From assembly GCF_026340565.1 (NCBI RefSeq), contig NZ_JAPEPB010000002.1, forward strand, positions 558,001-622,000: a stretch of 64,000 nucleotides of DNA, in the 5' to 3' direction. Positions 32,389 through 39,934 of the stretch are shown here, piece by piece. This DNA comes from Kitasatospora sp. NBC_01287 (lineage in GTDB: Bacteria > Actinomycetota > Actinomycetes > Streptomycetales > Streptomycetaceae). The translations under genes were made by a program, and so were the position numbers. Position 1 is the first letter of the stretch. Each line of letters starts with the position of its first letter. The notes beneath the pieces are model-generated. The model had not been told where the DNA came from, searched no databases, and was given only the letters and a program-made list of their open reading frames with translations.

Positions 32389-33464
32389 CCGCGCACCGCC
32401 CCGGACTCGGTGGCGCGGGTCCGCAGCTCGCGCAGGCCCGCCCGCAGCCGCTGCAGGGGCGTCGGTGGGACGGTGCGCAGCGCGCCGCGCGAGTAGTGGC
32501 GCTCCACGTAGTACTGCGCGACCGACACGACGCTGGTCAGCAGCACGTACCAGACGGTGGCCACCATCAGCAGCGGCACCACGTCCCCCGGGTAGGTGCT
32601 GCCCATGCTCTGGACCTCGCCGAAGAGGTCCAGCAGCGAGACGTAGAAGACCAGCGAGGTGCCCTTGATCAGCCCGATCAGCTGGTTGACGTAGGAGGGG
32701 ACGATGGCCCGCAGCGCCTGGGGCAGGATGATCCGGGTGAACTGGTAGCGCCTGGGCAGCCCGAGAGCCGCGGCCGCCTCGTGCTGGCCCTGGTCGACCG
32801 AGAGGATCCCGGCCCTGACCACCTCGCAGGCGTAGGCGGCCTCGTTGAGGCTCAGGCCGACGGTCGCCACCACCAGGTCGGTGGCCAGGGCCGATTCGTC
32901 GAAGTGCACGAAGCCCGGCCCGAACGGCACACCCAGGCTCAGCGTGCGGTACAGCGCGCTGGCGTTGTAGAGGATCAGCAGGACCACGATCAGCGGCACC
33001 GAGCGGAAGAGCCAGACGTACGTCCAGCTGACCGCCCGCAGCACCGGGCTCTTCGACAGGCGGCCCAGTGCCAGCAGGATGCCGCCCACGAGCCCGAGCA
33101 CCGCGCTCAGCGCCGTGACCTCCAGGGTGACGACCAGCCCGTTCATGATCACCGGACGGACGAACCAGTAGCGGAACCGGTCCCACTGGTAGAACGGGTT
33201 GGTCACCAGGCCGTGGGCGAACTGCGCGACCAGCACGACGACCACCGCGGTCGCCAGCCACCGGCCGGGATGGCGCAGCGGGATCACCCGCTCCGCGGGC
33301 AGCGGCCGCTCGGCGGTGGGCCGTTGGGTGGTGGACTGTTCGGCAGCGGACCCCGGCGAGGTCGGCGCCGGCACGGACCCGGAGGCCACCGCGGACCCGG
33401 GGGCGAGCCCGAGGCCGGACGGCCCTCGGGCGCCTGTGAGGAGGGAGGGGGGTGGTTCGTTCAT
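32385..33464 (-). CDS. Polar amino acid ABC transporter, permease
   Basis: A 359-residue permease with a disordered Pro/Ser N-terminus (about 65 residues), then a membrane core with the HisM-type features: NGLVVTLEVTALSAVLGLVGG, FRSVPLIVVLLILYN, and the EAA loop YACEVVRAGILSVDQGQHEAAAALGL. It is first in its operon after the leader peptide. The 284-bp gap between leader and this gene is rich in GGTCAGGTC and GGACC direct repeats (33630-33725) that could fold into an attenuator; no T-run was seen. Confidence 0.92.
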   Translation of the reverse strand: MNEPPPSLLTGARGPSGLGLAPGSAVASGSVPAPTSPGSAAEQSTTQRPTAERPLPAERVIPLRHPGRWLATAVVVVLVAQFAHGLVTNPFYQWDRFRYWFVRPVIMNGLVVTLEVTALSAVLGLVGGILLALGRLSKSPVLRAVSWTYVWLFRSVPLIVVLLILYNASALYRTLSLGVPFGPGFVHFDESALATDLVVATVGLSLNEAAYACEVVRAGILSVDQGQHEAAAALGLPRRYQFTRIILPQALRAIVPSYVNQLIGLIKGTSLVFYVSLLDLFGEVQSMGSTYPGDVVPLLMVATVWYVLLTSVVSVAQYYVERHYSRGALRTVPPTPLQRLRAGLRELRTRATESGAVRG

Positions 33465-33748
33465 CGGAGGAGCTCCAGCGGGGTCGAGGAAACCCGGGCA
33501 TCGGAGGGCACCCTGGACCGTGCGCCGCGGGTGCGGCCGGGGTACGGGTGATCGGCCCGACCGCGCCTGCGCGGCGGCGGTTCGGCGGGGCACCGGCCTT
33601 CGGCCGACACTCAGGTCGGGGCAGGGCCGGGCAGAGGTCGGACGGACCGGACCGGACCGGGTCGGACCCGGCGGAACCAGGTCAGGTCAGGTCGAAGCAG
33701 CTCAGGTCGGCTCCGGTCAGGTCAGCGGCGGCACGGGGCCGGCGTCGC

Positions 33749-33862
33749 TCAACCGCGACAGAGGGCGCTGCTCACCCGGAGCAGATCGACGTGGCGCCGG
33801 GCGACCCGGGCCTGGAAGGACCCGTGCGGGCGCGGCGTCGTGCTGCGGTGCCGTGCGTGCAT
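33749..33862 (-). CDS. Cysteine-type leader peptide (37 aa) of the importer operon
   Basis: A small frame with a very good Shine-Dalgarno (GGGAGGTGAT, then ATG). It ends in VARRHVDLLRVSSALCRG, matching the widespread actinobacterial leader peptides with the RRHVDLxRVxSxLC ending that precede sulfur-assimilation operons and end near a Cys codon. Role inferred: cysteine-dependent attenuation of the downstream permease-ATPase-SBP genes, which start 284 bp later. Confidence 0.75.
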   Translation of the reverse strand: MHARHRSTTPRPHGSFQARVARRHVDLLRVSSALCRG

Positions 33863-34132
33863 GTCGATCACCTCCCAGTTGCCTGGCCCGTGGGCCGCGC
33901 GCTTACCGGACACCTCGTCCTGTCGGGTCGTCACCTGGAGCACCCCACCGCGGACGAGGGTTGCCGGTCAGCGAGCCAGGGCTTGACGCTGACGCTCATG
34001 ACCGGGGCTCACGTTAACCGCTCGCCCGGCCCTGGGCAATCCCCACCGGTGTGGTGGAGGTCGCATCCGACCAGCACGGACACGAGCGGTACGGTTGTTC
34101 CTCCCCGTGGTACCGATCCAGACAGGCCGGGT

Positions 34133-34243
34133 ATGAGCACACGCCAACTGCGTTCCGGATGGCCGCGCTTGGCCTGCCCGGCACTGGTGCGGCGGCGCTG
34201 GCTGGACAACACCGGGGCGCCGACCGGCCTCTGTCGCCGCTGA
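34133..34243 (+). CDS. Degenerate leader peptide-like frame (36 aa)
   Basis: The frame ends PALVRRRWLDNTGAPTGLCRR, which keeps the spacing of the (L)VRRRHVDnVR...LCR leader ending but has Trp for His and a Gly-Ala-Pro insert. It is divergent from the leader at 33749-33862 (270-bp gap with both promoters) and 258 bp upstream of the GNAT gene. It may be a decayed or variant leader. No strong ribosome binding site. Confidence 0.4.
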   Translation: MSTRQLRSGWPRLACPALVRRRWLDNTGAPTGLCRR

Positions 34244-34500
34244 CCCGCGTCGCCACCGACCCGCGTCGCCACCGACCCGCCACCGACCCGCCGGTGATCC
34301 GCCGCCGTTCCGGCCGCCGACCTGACGCCGACCCACCGGTGACCTGACGCATCCGCCCCCGACCGCGCGGGAACTACCGCGACGCGGATGCCTTCCGCGA
34401 ACCCCCGCAACTCCAGCCGCCGACAACGCCCTTCGCGATCCGCGAGGGTGGGCCGGCGCCGCCCCAGCACCTTCGAGAAGACACCGAGGAGTGGAACCGC

Positions 34501-35277
34501 ATGCCCACGCCCACCTCCCACCTGCTCACCGCCGACGCCGACGCCGCACCAGGTCCGGGGCACCCCGTCCCGCCCGCCGCCCCGCACCCGCTGGACAACC
34601 CCGTCCGCGCCGCCCTGCTGGGGGCGCACGCGCACCTGGCCGAGCGGCGCGGCGAGGTGCTCCGCTACCCGGTCGACGTCTCGCCGTTCGCCGCCCTGCC
34701 GGAACGGCCGGACGAGCAGACCTGGCGCGACGTGGCCGCGCTCTTCGGGCCCGGCGCCGTGGTGCCGGTGACGGGGATCCTGGGCTCCGCTCCCGCGGGG
34801 TGGGAGGTCGTGATGGACCTCGCCGGGGTCCAACTGGTGGACGCGGGCGTCGCCGCCGCGCCCGACGACGAGGCCATCCCGCTGGGTCCGGCCGATGTGC
34901 CGGAGATGCTCGCGCTGGTGGAGCGGGCCAAGCCCGGCCCGTTCCTGCCGCGCACCATCGCGCTCGGCCACTACCTCGGGATCCGGCGCGGCGGTGTGCT
35001 GGTGGCGATGGCCGGTGAGCGACTGCACCCGCCGGGCTGGACCGAGATCAGCGCCGTCTGCACGGCCGAGGGCCACCGCGGGCAGGGGCTGGCCACCCGG
35101 CTGGTGCACGCGGTCGCGGCCGGCATCCGGGCCCGGGGCGAGACGCCGTTCCTGCACGCGGCCGCGAGCAACACCGACGCGATCCGGCTCTACGAGTCCC
35201 TCGGCTTCGAACTGCGCCGCCGGGTCGGCTTCCGCTCCGTCCGGGTCCCCGCCACCGGGCCCGAGGCGCGCCCCTGA
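34501..35277 (+). CDS. GNAT-family N-acetyltransferase
   Basis: A 258-residue protein whose C-terminal half is a GNAT domain: acetyl-CoA loop CTAEGHRGQGLATRLVHAV (R/QxxGxG/A pattern), followed by FLHAAASNTDAIRLYESLGF. The N-terminal half (DVSPFAALPE, DVAALFGPGAVVPVTG) follows the FR47-like/double-GNAT proteins seen in Streptomyces. The ATG follows GAGGAG. Located inside the sulfur gene island, it might acetylate a thiol compound or an antimetabolite; no direct evidence. Confidence 0.88.
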   Translation: MPTPTSHLLTADADAAPGPGHPVPPAAPHPLDNPVRAALLGAHAHLAERRGEVLRYPVDVSPFAALPERPDEQTWRDVAALFGPGAVVPVTGILGSAPAGWEVVMDLAGVQLVDAGVAAAPDDEAIPLGPADVPEMLALVERAKPGPFLPRTIALGHYLGIRRGGVLVAMAGERLHPPGWTEISAVCTAEGHRGQGLATRLVHAVAAGIRARGETPFLHAAASNTDAIRLYESLGFELRRRVGFRSVRVPATGPEARP

Positions 35278-35372
35278 CCGCCGGGGCCTCGCGATTCGTC
35301 CCGAACCGACGGGGATTGTTTTCGCCACCGGGGCGGTTATACGGTGCACGCAGCTGACGAGGTGACGAGGCG

Positions 35373-35537
35373 ATGGGGGGTGCGGCGCAGGTGACGAGGA
35401 CGAGACCGCTGGACGCACGCCCGGGAGCCGAACTCCACTCCTGCGGCCGCTGCCTGATCGCGCGTCGGGCCACTGGTGCCTACTCGCGCCGGCACATCGA
35501 CCTGCAGCGTGTCGCCAGCGCCCTGTGTCCGGCCTGA
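35373..35537 (+). CDS. Cysteine-type leader peptide (54 aa) of the monooxygenase operon
   Basis: The frame ends GAYSRRHIDLQRVASALCPA, a clear match to the RRHVDLxRVxSALC leader ending, and it also holds a CGRC pair (residues about 28-31). ATG at 35373 follows GAGGTGACGAGG; an internal GTG would shorten it by six codons. A promoter is plausible upstream (TTGTTT near 35317, TATACGGT near 35338). It precedes the two flavin monooxygenase genes by 323 bp. A hairpin GGCCCGC-CT-GCGGGCC (35547-35562) follows the stop. Confidence 0.68.
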   Translation: MGGAAQVTRTRPLDARPGAELHSCGRCLIARRATGAYSRRHIDLQRVASALCPA

Positions 35538-35860
35538 CGCACCACCGGCCCGCCTGCGGGCCCCACGTCCCGGCCGCGTGCGCCGGCACCGCCGCCGACA
35601 CCACTGTCAGCACCGGGGCCGCCCTCGCGTCCCGGGTCCGTTGACCTCCAGGTGCTCCCCGGCGCCCTGACGCCCAGGCCTGCCGACTCCTCGCACGCCG
35701 ACCCTTCGCACGCCGCCTCCCCGCACCCGTACTCCCCGCACGCCCACACCACCCGTGCCCCCGCAGCGCACCGCGCCCATCGCGCGCGCTGCCGCCCCGA
35801 GGCACGCCCGCGGCCGTCCCGCCCGTGCGGCGGCCCACCGAGCAGGAAGCGACTCCGTCC
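35538..35860. other. Leader region between leader peptide and monooxygenase genes
   Basis: This 323-bp stretch contains the short hairpin at 35547-35562 and then cytosine-rich low-complexity sequence (GCACGCCGAC-like and CCCGCACGCC-like units, 35690-35760). No gene is supported. It probably is the untranslated attenuation region. Confidence 0.45.
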
Positions 35861-37090
35861 ATGGCCCAACCGCATCCCGCCCTCCACCTGGCGCTCGCCC
35901 TCGACGGCGCCGGCTGGCACCCCGCCGCCTGGCGGGAGCCCGACGCCCGGCCGGGCGAGCTGTTCACGGCCGGCTACTGGACCGACCTGGTCACCGAGGC
36001 CGAGCGCGGCCTGCTGGACTTCGTGACGATCGAGGACTCGCTCAGCCTGCAGTCCGCCGACCCCTCGGCACCCGACGACCGCACCGACCAGGTCAGGGGC
36101 CGACTGGACGCGGTGCTGATCGCCGCCCGGGTGGCCCCGCTGACCCGGCACATCGGCCTGCTGCCCACCGCCGTGGTCACCCACACCGAACCGTTCCACC
36201 TCTCCAAGGCCATCGCCACCCTCGACTACGTGAGCGGCGGGCGGGCCGGGGTCCGGGTGAAGGTCTCGGCGCGGGCCGACGAGGCCGCGCACTTCGGCCG
36301 CCGGACGCTACCCCCCTTCTCCTTCGCGGACCTGGCCGCACCGGAGGTGCAGGCCCTGGTCACCGAGCTGTTCGACGAGGCCCGCGACTACGTCGAGGTG
36401 GTGCGGCGGCTCTGGGACAGCTGGGAGGACGACGCGGAGATCCGCGACGCCGCCACCGGGCGCTTCATCGACCGCGACAAGCTGCACTACATCGACTTCC
36501 AGGGCGCGAAGTTCAGCGTCAAGGGCCCTTCGATCACGCCGCGCCCGCCGCAGGGCCAGCCGATCGTGGCCGCCCTGGCGCACGACACCGTCCCCTACCG
36601 CTTGGTCGCCCGCGCGGCCGACCTGGGCTTCGTCACCCCGCGCGACGCCGCCCAGGCCGGCGCCCAGCTCGCCGCGATCCGCGCCGAGCAGGCCGCCGCC
36701 GGACGCGACGGCGAGACGGTGCACGTGCTGGGCGACCTCGTGGTCTTCCTCGACGACGCCCCGGGCGCGGCCGCCGCCCGCAAGGCCCGGTTGGACGAGG
36801 TGGCGGGCGCCGAATTCGCCAGTGACGCCCACGTGTTCACCGGCACGCCCGGTGAGCTGGCCGACCTGCTGCAGGACTGGGCGCGGGCCGGGCTGTCCGG
36901 CTTCCGGCTGCGCCCGGCCACCGTGCCGCACGACCTGGAGCAGGTCACCCGGCGCCTGGTCCCGGAGCTGCAGCGCCGCGGCGCCTTCCGCACCTCGTAC
37001 CAGGGCGGCACGCTGCGCGGTCTGCTCGGCCTGCCGCGCCCCGCCAACCGCTACGCCGCCGCGGCCGCCACCGCCGGCGCCACCCACTGA
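35861..37090 (+). CDS. LLM-class flavin-dependent monooxygenase
   Basis: A 409-residue bacterial-luciferase-like protein (LHLALALDGAGWHPAAWRE, LLDFVTIEDSLSLQ, VAPLTRHIGLLPTAVVTHTEPFHLSKAIATLDYVSGGRAG, FTGTPGELADLLQDWARAGLSGFRLRP). The TIM-barrel uses FMNH2 or coenzyme F420. With its partner downstream (35-bp gap) and the Cys-type leader upstream, desulfurisation or cleavage of an organosulfur compound is likely; two-gene LLM pairs of this type occur in sulfonate and sulfone utilisation. The ATG has AGGAAG at a rather long distance (about 12 bases). Confidence 0.85.
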   Translation: MAQPHPALHLALALDGAGWHPAAWREPDARPGELFTAGYWTDLVTEAERGLLDFVTIEDSLSLQSADPSAPDDRTDQVRGRLDAVLIAARVAPLTRHIGLLPTAVVTHTEPFHLSKAIATLDYVSGGRAGVRVKVSARADEAAHFGRRTLPPFSFADLAAPEVQALVTELFDEARDYVEVVRRLWDSWEDDAEIRDAATGRFIDRDKLHYIDFQGAKFSVKGPSITPRPPQGQPIVAALAHDTVPYRLVARAADLGFVTPRDAAQAGAQLAAIRAEQAAAGRDGETVHVLGDLVVFLDDAPGAAAARKARLDEVAGAEFASDAHVFTGTPGELADLLQDWARAGLSGFRLRPATVPHDLEQVTRRLVPELQRRGAFRTSYQGGTLRGLLGLPRPANRYAAAAATAGATH

Positions 37091-37125
37091 CGCCCGCCCG
37101 GCCCAGACCACAGGGACCCATCGCG

Positions 37126-38508
37126 ATGAGCAAGCCACGCAAGCAGATCCACCTCGCCGCGCACTTCCCCGGCGTGAACAACACCACCGTCTGGAGCGAC
37201 CCGGCCGCCGGGAGCCAGATCGAGTTCAGCTCCTTCGTCGAGCTGGCGCGGACGGCGGAGCGGGCCAAGTTCGACTTCCTCTTCCTGGCCGAAGGGCTGC
37301 GCCTGCGCGAGCAGAACGACCGGATCTACGACCTCGACGTGGTCGGCCGACCGGACACGCTCACCGTGCTGGCCGCACTGGCCGCGGTCACCGAGCGGCT
37401 CGGGCTGGCGGGGACGATCAACTCCACCTTCAACGAACCCTACGAGGTGGCAAGGCAGTTCGCCTCGCTCGACCACCTCTCGGCCGGCCGGGCCGCCTGG
37501 AACGTGGTCACCTCCTGGGACGAGTTCACCGGCCAGAACTTCCGGCGCGGCGGCTTCCTGGCCGAACGGGACCGCTACCTGCGCGCGCAGCAGTTCCTCG
37601 CCGCCACCTGGGAGTTGTTCGACTCCTGGCGCGGCGACGAGATAGCCGCCGACCAGGCTTCCGGGGTCTTCCTGCGCGATCCGCAAGCTGGCGCCTTCGA
37701 CCACCACGTCAGCCAGTTCGACATCACCGGGCGCTTCGACGTGCCGCGCGGCCCGCAGGGACGTCCGGTGATCTTCCAGGCCGGCGACTCGGACGAGGGC
37801 CGGGAGTTCGCGGCCGCCTCGGCCGACGCCATCTTCAGCCGGCACGGCACCCTGGCCGCCGGCCAGGCCTTCTACGCCGACGTCAAGGGCCGCCTGGCCC
37901 GCCACGGCCGCTCCCCCGAGGACCTGAAGATCCTGCCCGCCGCCACCTTCGTGCTGGGGGACACCGAGGCCGACGCCCAGGAGAAGGCCGAGCTGATCCG
38001 CCGTCAGCAGGTCAGCGGACAGACCGCGATCAAGTTCCTGGAGCAGGTCTGGAACCGCGACCTGAGCTCCTACGACCCCGACGGGCCGCTGCCCGCGATC
38101 GATCCGCTGGTCGGCGAGCACACCGTGGCCCGCGGCCGGGCGAGCGTGCGGACGCACCGCGACCCGCTGGAGGTGGCCGGGCAGTGGCGCGAGCTGGCCG
38201 AGGCGAAGAGCCTGTCGATCCGGGAGCTCGCCATCGAGGTCAGCGGGCGGCAGTCCTTCATCGGCACCCCGGCGCAGGTCGCCGCGACCATCGACGAGTT
38301 CGTGCAGGCGGACGCGAGCGACGGCTTCATCCTGGTGCCGCACCTGACGCCCGGCGGCCTGGACGAGTTCGCCGACACCGTGGTCCCGCTGCTGCAGGAG
38401 CGCGGCGCCTTCCGCACCGAGTACACCGGCACCACGCTGCGCGACCACCTCGGGCTCGGCCCGCTCGGCGCGGCCGACCGGGCCCGCACGGAGCGGGCCA
38501 CGTCATGA
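37126..38508 (+). CDS. NtaA/SnaA/DszA-family FMNH2-dependent monooxygenase
   Basis: A 460-residue protein starting MSKPRKQIHLAAHFPGVNNTT with family marks: FDFLFLAEGL, TERLGLAGTINSTFNEPYEVARQFASLDHLSAGRAAWNVVTS, NFRRGGFLAERDRYLRA, PVIFQAGDSDEGREFAA and QSFIGTPAQVAATIDEFV. This group contains nitrilotriacetate monooxygenase, pristinamycin SnaA and the dibenzothiophene sulfone monooxygenase DszA. It lies 35 bp after the first LLM gene. Use of an external flavin reductase is expected; none is encoded nearby. The substrate is unknown; sulfur scavenging is inferred from context. Confidence 0.88.
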   Translation: MSKPRKQIHLAAHFPGVNNTTVWSDPAAGSQIEFSSFVELARTAERAKFDFLFLAEGLRLREQNDRIYDLDVVGRPDTLTVLAALAAVTERLGLAGTINSTFNEPYEVARQFASLDHLSAGRAAWNVVTSWDEFTGQNFRRGGFLAERDRYLRAQQFLAATWELFDSWRGDEIAADQASGVFLRDPQAGAFDHHVSQFDITGRFDVPRGPQGRPVIFQAGDSDEGREFAAASADAIFSRHGTLAAGQAFYADVKGRLARHGRSPEDLKILPAATFVLGDTEADAQEKAELIRRQQVSGQTAIKFLEQVWNRDLSSYDPDGPLPAIDPLVGEHTVARGRASVRTHRDPLEVAGQWRELAEAKSLSIRELAIEVSGRQSFIGTPAQVAATIDEFVQADASDGFILVPHLTPGGLDEFADTVVPLLQERGAFRTEYTGTTLRDHLGLGPLGAADRARTERATS

Positions 38509-38575
38509 GGGTGGCCACCGGCCGAGCACGTGTCCAGGTACCGGACAGCGCGCACCGCCGACGGCCACGCGGTGC

Positions 38576-38581
38576 TACAGT
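38576..38581 (+). promoter_or_regulatory. -10 element of a leaderless leader-peptide promoter
   Basis: TACAGT fits the TANNNT -10 consensus and ends exactly seven bases before the ATG at 38589. This spacing is that of leaderless actinobacterial transcripts, in which the first base of the mRNA is the start codon. No good -35 is visible, which is common for such promoters. Confidence 0.55.
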
Positions 38582-38588
38582 CCGCGAC

Positions 38589-38654
38589 ATGCAGCACACC
38601 GCCACCCTCGCCATGATGCGAATGATGCCCCCGCTCCCGGAGGCGCTTCGCTAG
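38589..38654 (+). CDS. Methionine-rich leader peptide (21 aa)
   Basis: The frame starts MQHTATLAMMRMMPPL and ends PEALR. Four of 21 residues are Met within five codons (AMMRMMP, 38613-38627). There is no Shine-Dalgarno, but a -10 hexamer lies seven bases before the ATG. The stop TAG sits in the middle of a 16-bp palindrome (38645-38660), and a strong intrinsic terminator follows at 38680-38712. CCGGAGG inside the frame (38637-38643) can pair with CCTCCGG (38686-38692) in the 5' arm of the terminator. This is the layout of a ribosome-controlled attenuator that reads Met supply. Confidence 0.6.
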   Translation: MQHTATLAMMRMMPPLPEALR

Positions 38655-38679
38655 CGAAGCCGTGTGCGCGCACGACGCG

Positions 38680-38712
38680 ACGGACCCTCCGGAAACGGAG
38701 GGTCCGTTTTTT
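38680..38712 (+). terminator. Strong intrinsic terminator, probable attenuator
   Basis: ACGGACCCTCCG, loop GAAA, then CGGAGGGTCCGT form a perfect 12-bp stem followed by a T-run (38707-38712). It is one of the few classical terminators with a U-tract in the window. It lies 26 bp past the Met leader stop and 156 bp before the DUF62 gene. It may also end the monooxygenase operon. Confidence 0.88.
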
Positions 38713-38738
38713 GTTGCCCCGATCCTCCTCGCCCGCCC

Positions 38739-38850
38739 GGAACTCCCGGCAACCGGAACTCCCGGCAACCGGAACACCTGGCGACCAGAACACCCGGCAA
38801 CCAGAACCTCCGGCAGCACCAGAACACCCGACAGCCAGAACACCCGACAG
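38739..38850. repeat. Seven tandem 16-bp repeats upstream of the DUF62 gene
   Basis: Units of about 16 bp begin at 38739 with GGAACTCCCGGCAACC (two perfect copies), then drift to AGAACACCCGGCAACC and AGAACACCCGACAGCC; one unit has 18 bp. They fill the space between the attenuator and the DUF62 start. The function is unknown: RNA structure, protein binding or slippage-based tuning are possible. Confidence 0.88.
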
Positions 38851-38867
38851 AAGGCGAAGTACCCGCG

Positions 38868-39722
38868 ATGCCCCAGCCACCGGTCATCTCCCTCACCGAC
38901 TGCGCCGATCCCAACGCGCTGGCCCGCCAGTCCGCCAGGATCGCCGCGCTCCTCGGCGCCACGCCGAGCATCCTGCCGCTGGCCGGCCCCGACCCGGAGG
39001 GCGCCGCCGCGCTCACCCTGCTGGACCTGCTGCGCGCCACCGGCCTGACCGGCGGCCCGACCCACCCGCTGGTGGTGCTGGTCAACATCGCCCCGCGGGA
39101 CGGGCACTGGCCCAACGGCGCGCCGTTCTGCTGGTTCCGCCACGGGGGGCACCTGGTGATCAGCACGCTGAACCACCGGGTGCTGGCACCGCTGACGGCC
39201 CACCTCGGCGTCACCGAGGTCCAGGTCACCGATGTCCGCGAGGTGCTGGAGGCGGCCGCCGGGCAGTGGGCCGAACTGACCGCGGCCGAGGTGGAGGAGA
39301 TCGCCCGGACCCAGTTCCGCAGCCTCTGGTACGTGCCGCTGCTGGCCCGCTGGCTGGTCGACGGCCACCCGGTCCCGGCCCGCCCGCTGGCCCTGCCGGC
39401 GCCGGCGGCGCACCCGGACTCCGAAGCGGACGCCGTGCGGGTGGCCGTGGTGGACAACTTCGGCAACTGCAAGCTGGACCGGCCCGCCACCGCGCTGCCC
39501 GGCTACGCCGGTTCGGCCGTGCTGAGCGTCCACAGCCGGCGCGAGGAGCGGGCCGTCCAGGTGCGCTGCTACGACCGGCTGCCCGACGTCCCGCTCGGCG
39601 AGCCGGGGATCACCACCGGGAGTTCGGGGGTCGGTTTCGCCGAACTGGTGGTGCGCGGCGGCTCCGCGGCCGACCTCTTCGGACTGCGCGAAGGCGACCG
39701 GCTCTGTCATCTCACCAGCTGA
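38868..39722 (+). CDS. Diverged SAM hydroxide adenosyltransferase-like (DUF62) protein
   Basis: A 284-residue protein. The start (PPVISLTDCADPNALARQSA) resembles the ITLxTDFGxxDxYVG opening of the DUF62 family, and VVLVNIAPRDGHWPNGAPFCWF and VRVAVVDNFGNCKLD match the inner conserved blocks (the DxFGN motif). DUF62 enzymes hydrolyse S-adenosylmethionine to adenosine and methionine, and the family includes the fluorinase. Several canonical active-site positions are changed, so the activity is uncertain. The frame is open upstream through the repeats, but the ATG at 38868 begins the conserved part. Its position behind a Met leader fits a role in SAM or methionine balance. Confidence 0.6.
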   Translation: MPQPPVISLTDCADPNALARQSARIAALLGATPSILPLAGPDPEGAAALTLLDLLRATGLTGGPTHPLVVLVNIAPRDGHWPNGAPFCWFRHGGHLVISTLNHRVLAPLTAHLGVTEVQVTDVREVLEAAAGQWAELTAAEVEEIARTQFRSLWYVPLLARWLVDGHPVPARPLALPAPAAHPDSEADAVRVAVVDNFGNCKLDRPATALPGYAGSAVLSVHSRREERAVQVRCYDRLPDVPLGEPGITTGSSGVGFAELVVRGGSAADLFGLREGDRLCHLTS

Positions 39723-39760
39723 CATGTTGTGCCGGCGTTACCGAACAGTTGCCGACGCGA

Positions 39761-39790
39761 TTGACATCGCACTCCCCCGCCCGGAATGCT
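39761..39790 (+). promoter_or_regulatory. Promoter of the second importer leader
   Basis: TTGACA (39761-39766) is a perfect -35. An 18-base spacer leads to AATGCT (39785-39790), and seven bases later comes the ATG of the leader peptide. The last T and the seven-base gap fit a leaderless transcript. Confidence 0.5.
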
Positions 39791-39797
39791 GAAACGC

Positions 39798-39872
39798 ATG
39801 TCCGGAACATCTCCCCTGGTACGCCGCCGCCACGTGGACAACGTGCGCTGTGCCGCCGATCTGTGTCGCTGA
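39798..39872 (+). CDS. Cysteine-type leader peptide (24 aa) of the second importer operon
   Basis: The frame reads MSGTSPLVRRRHVDNVRCAA and ends DLCR. The RRRHVDnVRC..LCR ending matches actinobacterial cysteine leaders and here includes two Cys codons near the stop. It lies 62 bp upstream of the binding protein gene. No Shine-Dalgarno is visible; the promoter spacing suggests leaderless translation. A short GC hairpin (CCGGCCCGG) follows the stop codon. Confidence 0.75.
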   Translation: MSGTSPLVRRRHVDNVRCAADLCR

Positions 39873-39934
39873 GCGCACCGGCCCGGCCGCTTTTCCGTAC
39901 CCCCTTTCCGGACTCCCTCCCTAAGGACCTCCCC

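Noticed and set aside
38664..38867. N-terminal extension of the DUF62 protein through the 16-bp repeats
   Set aside because: The frame is open only because the terminator and repeats lack stops; conservation begins at the ATG at 38868 and one repeat unit has a different length.
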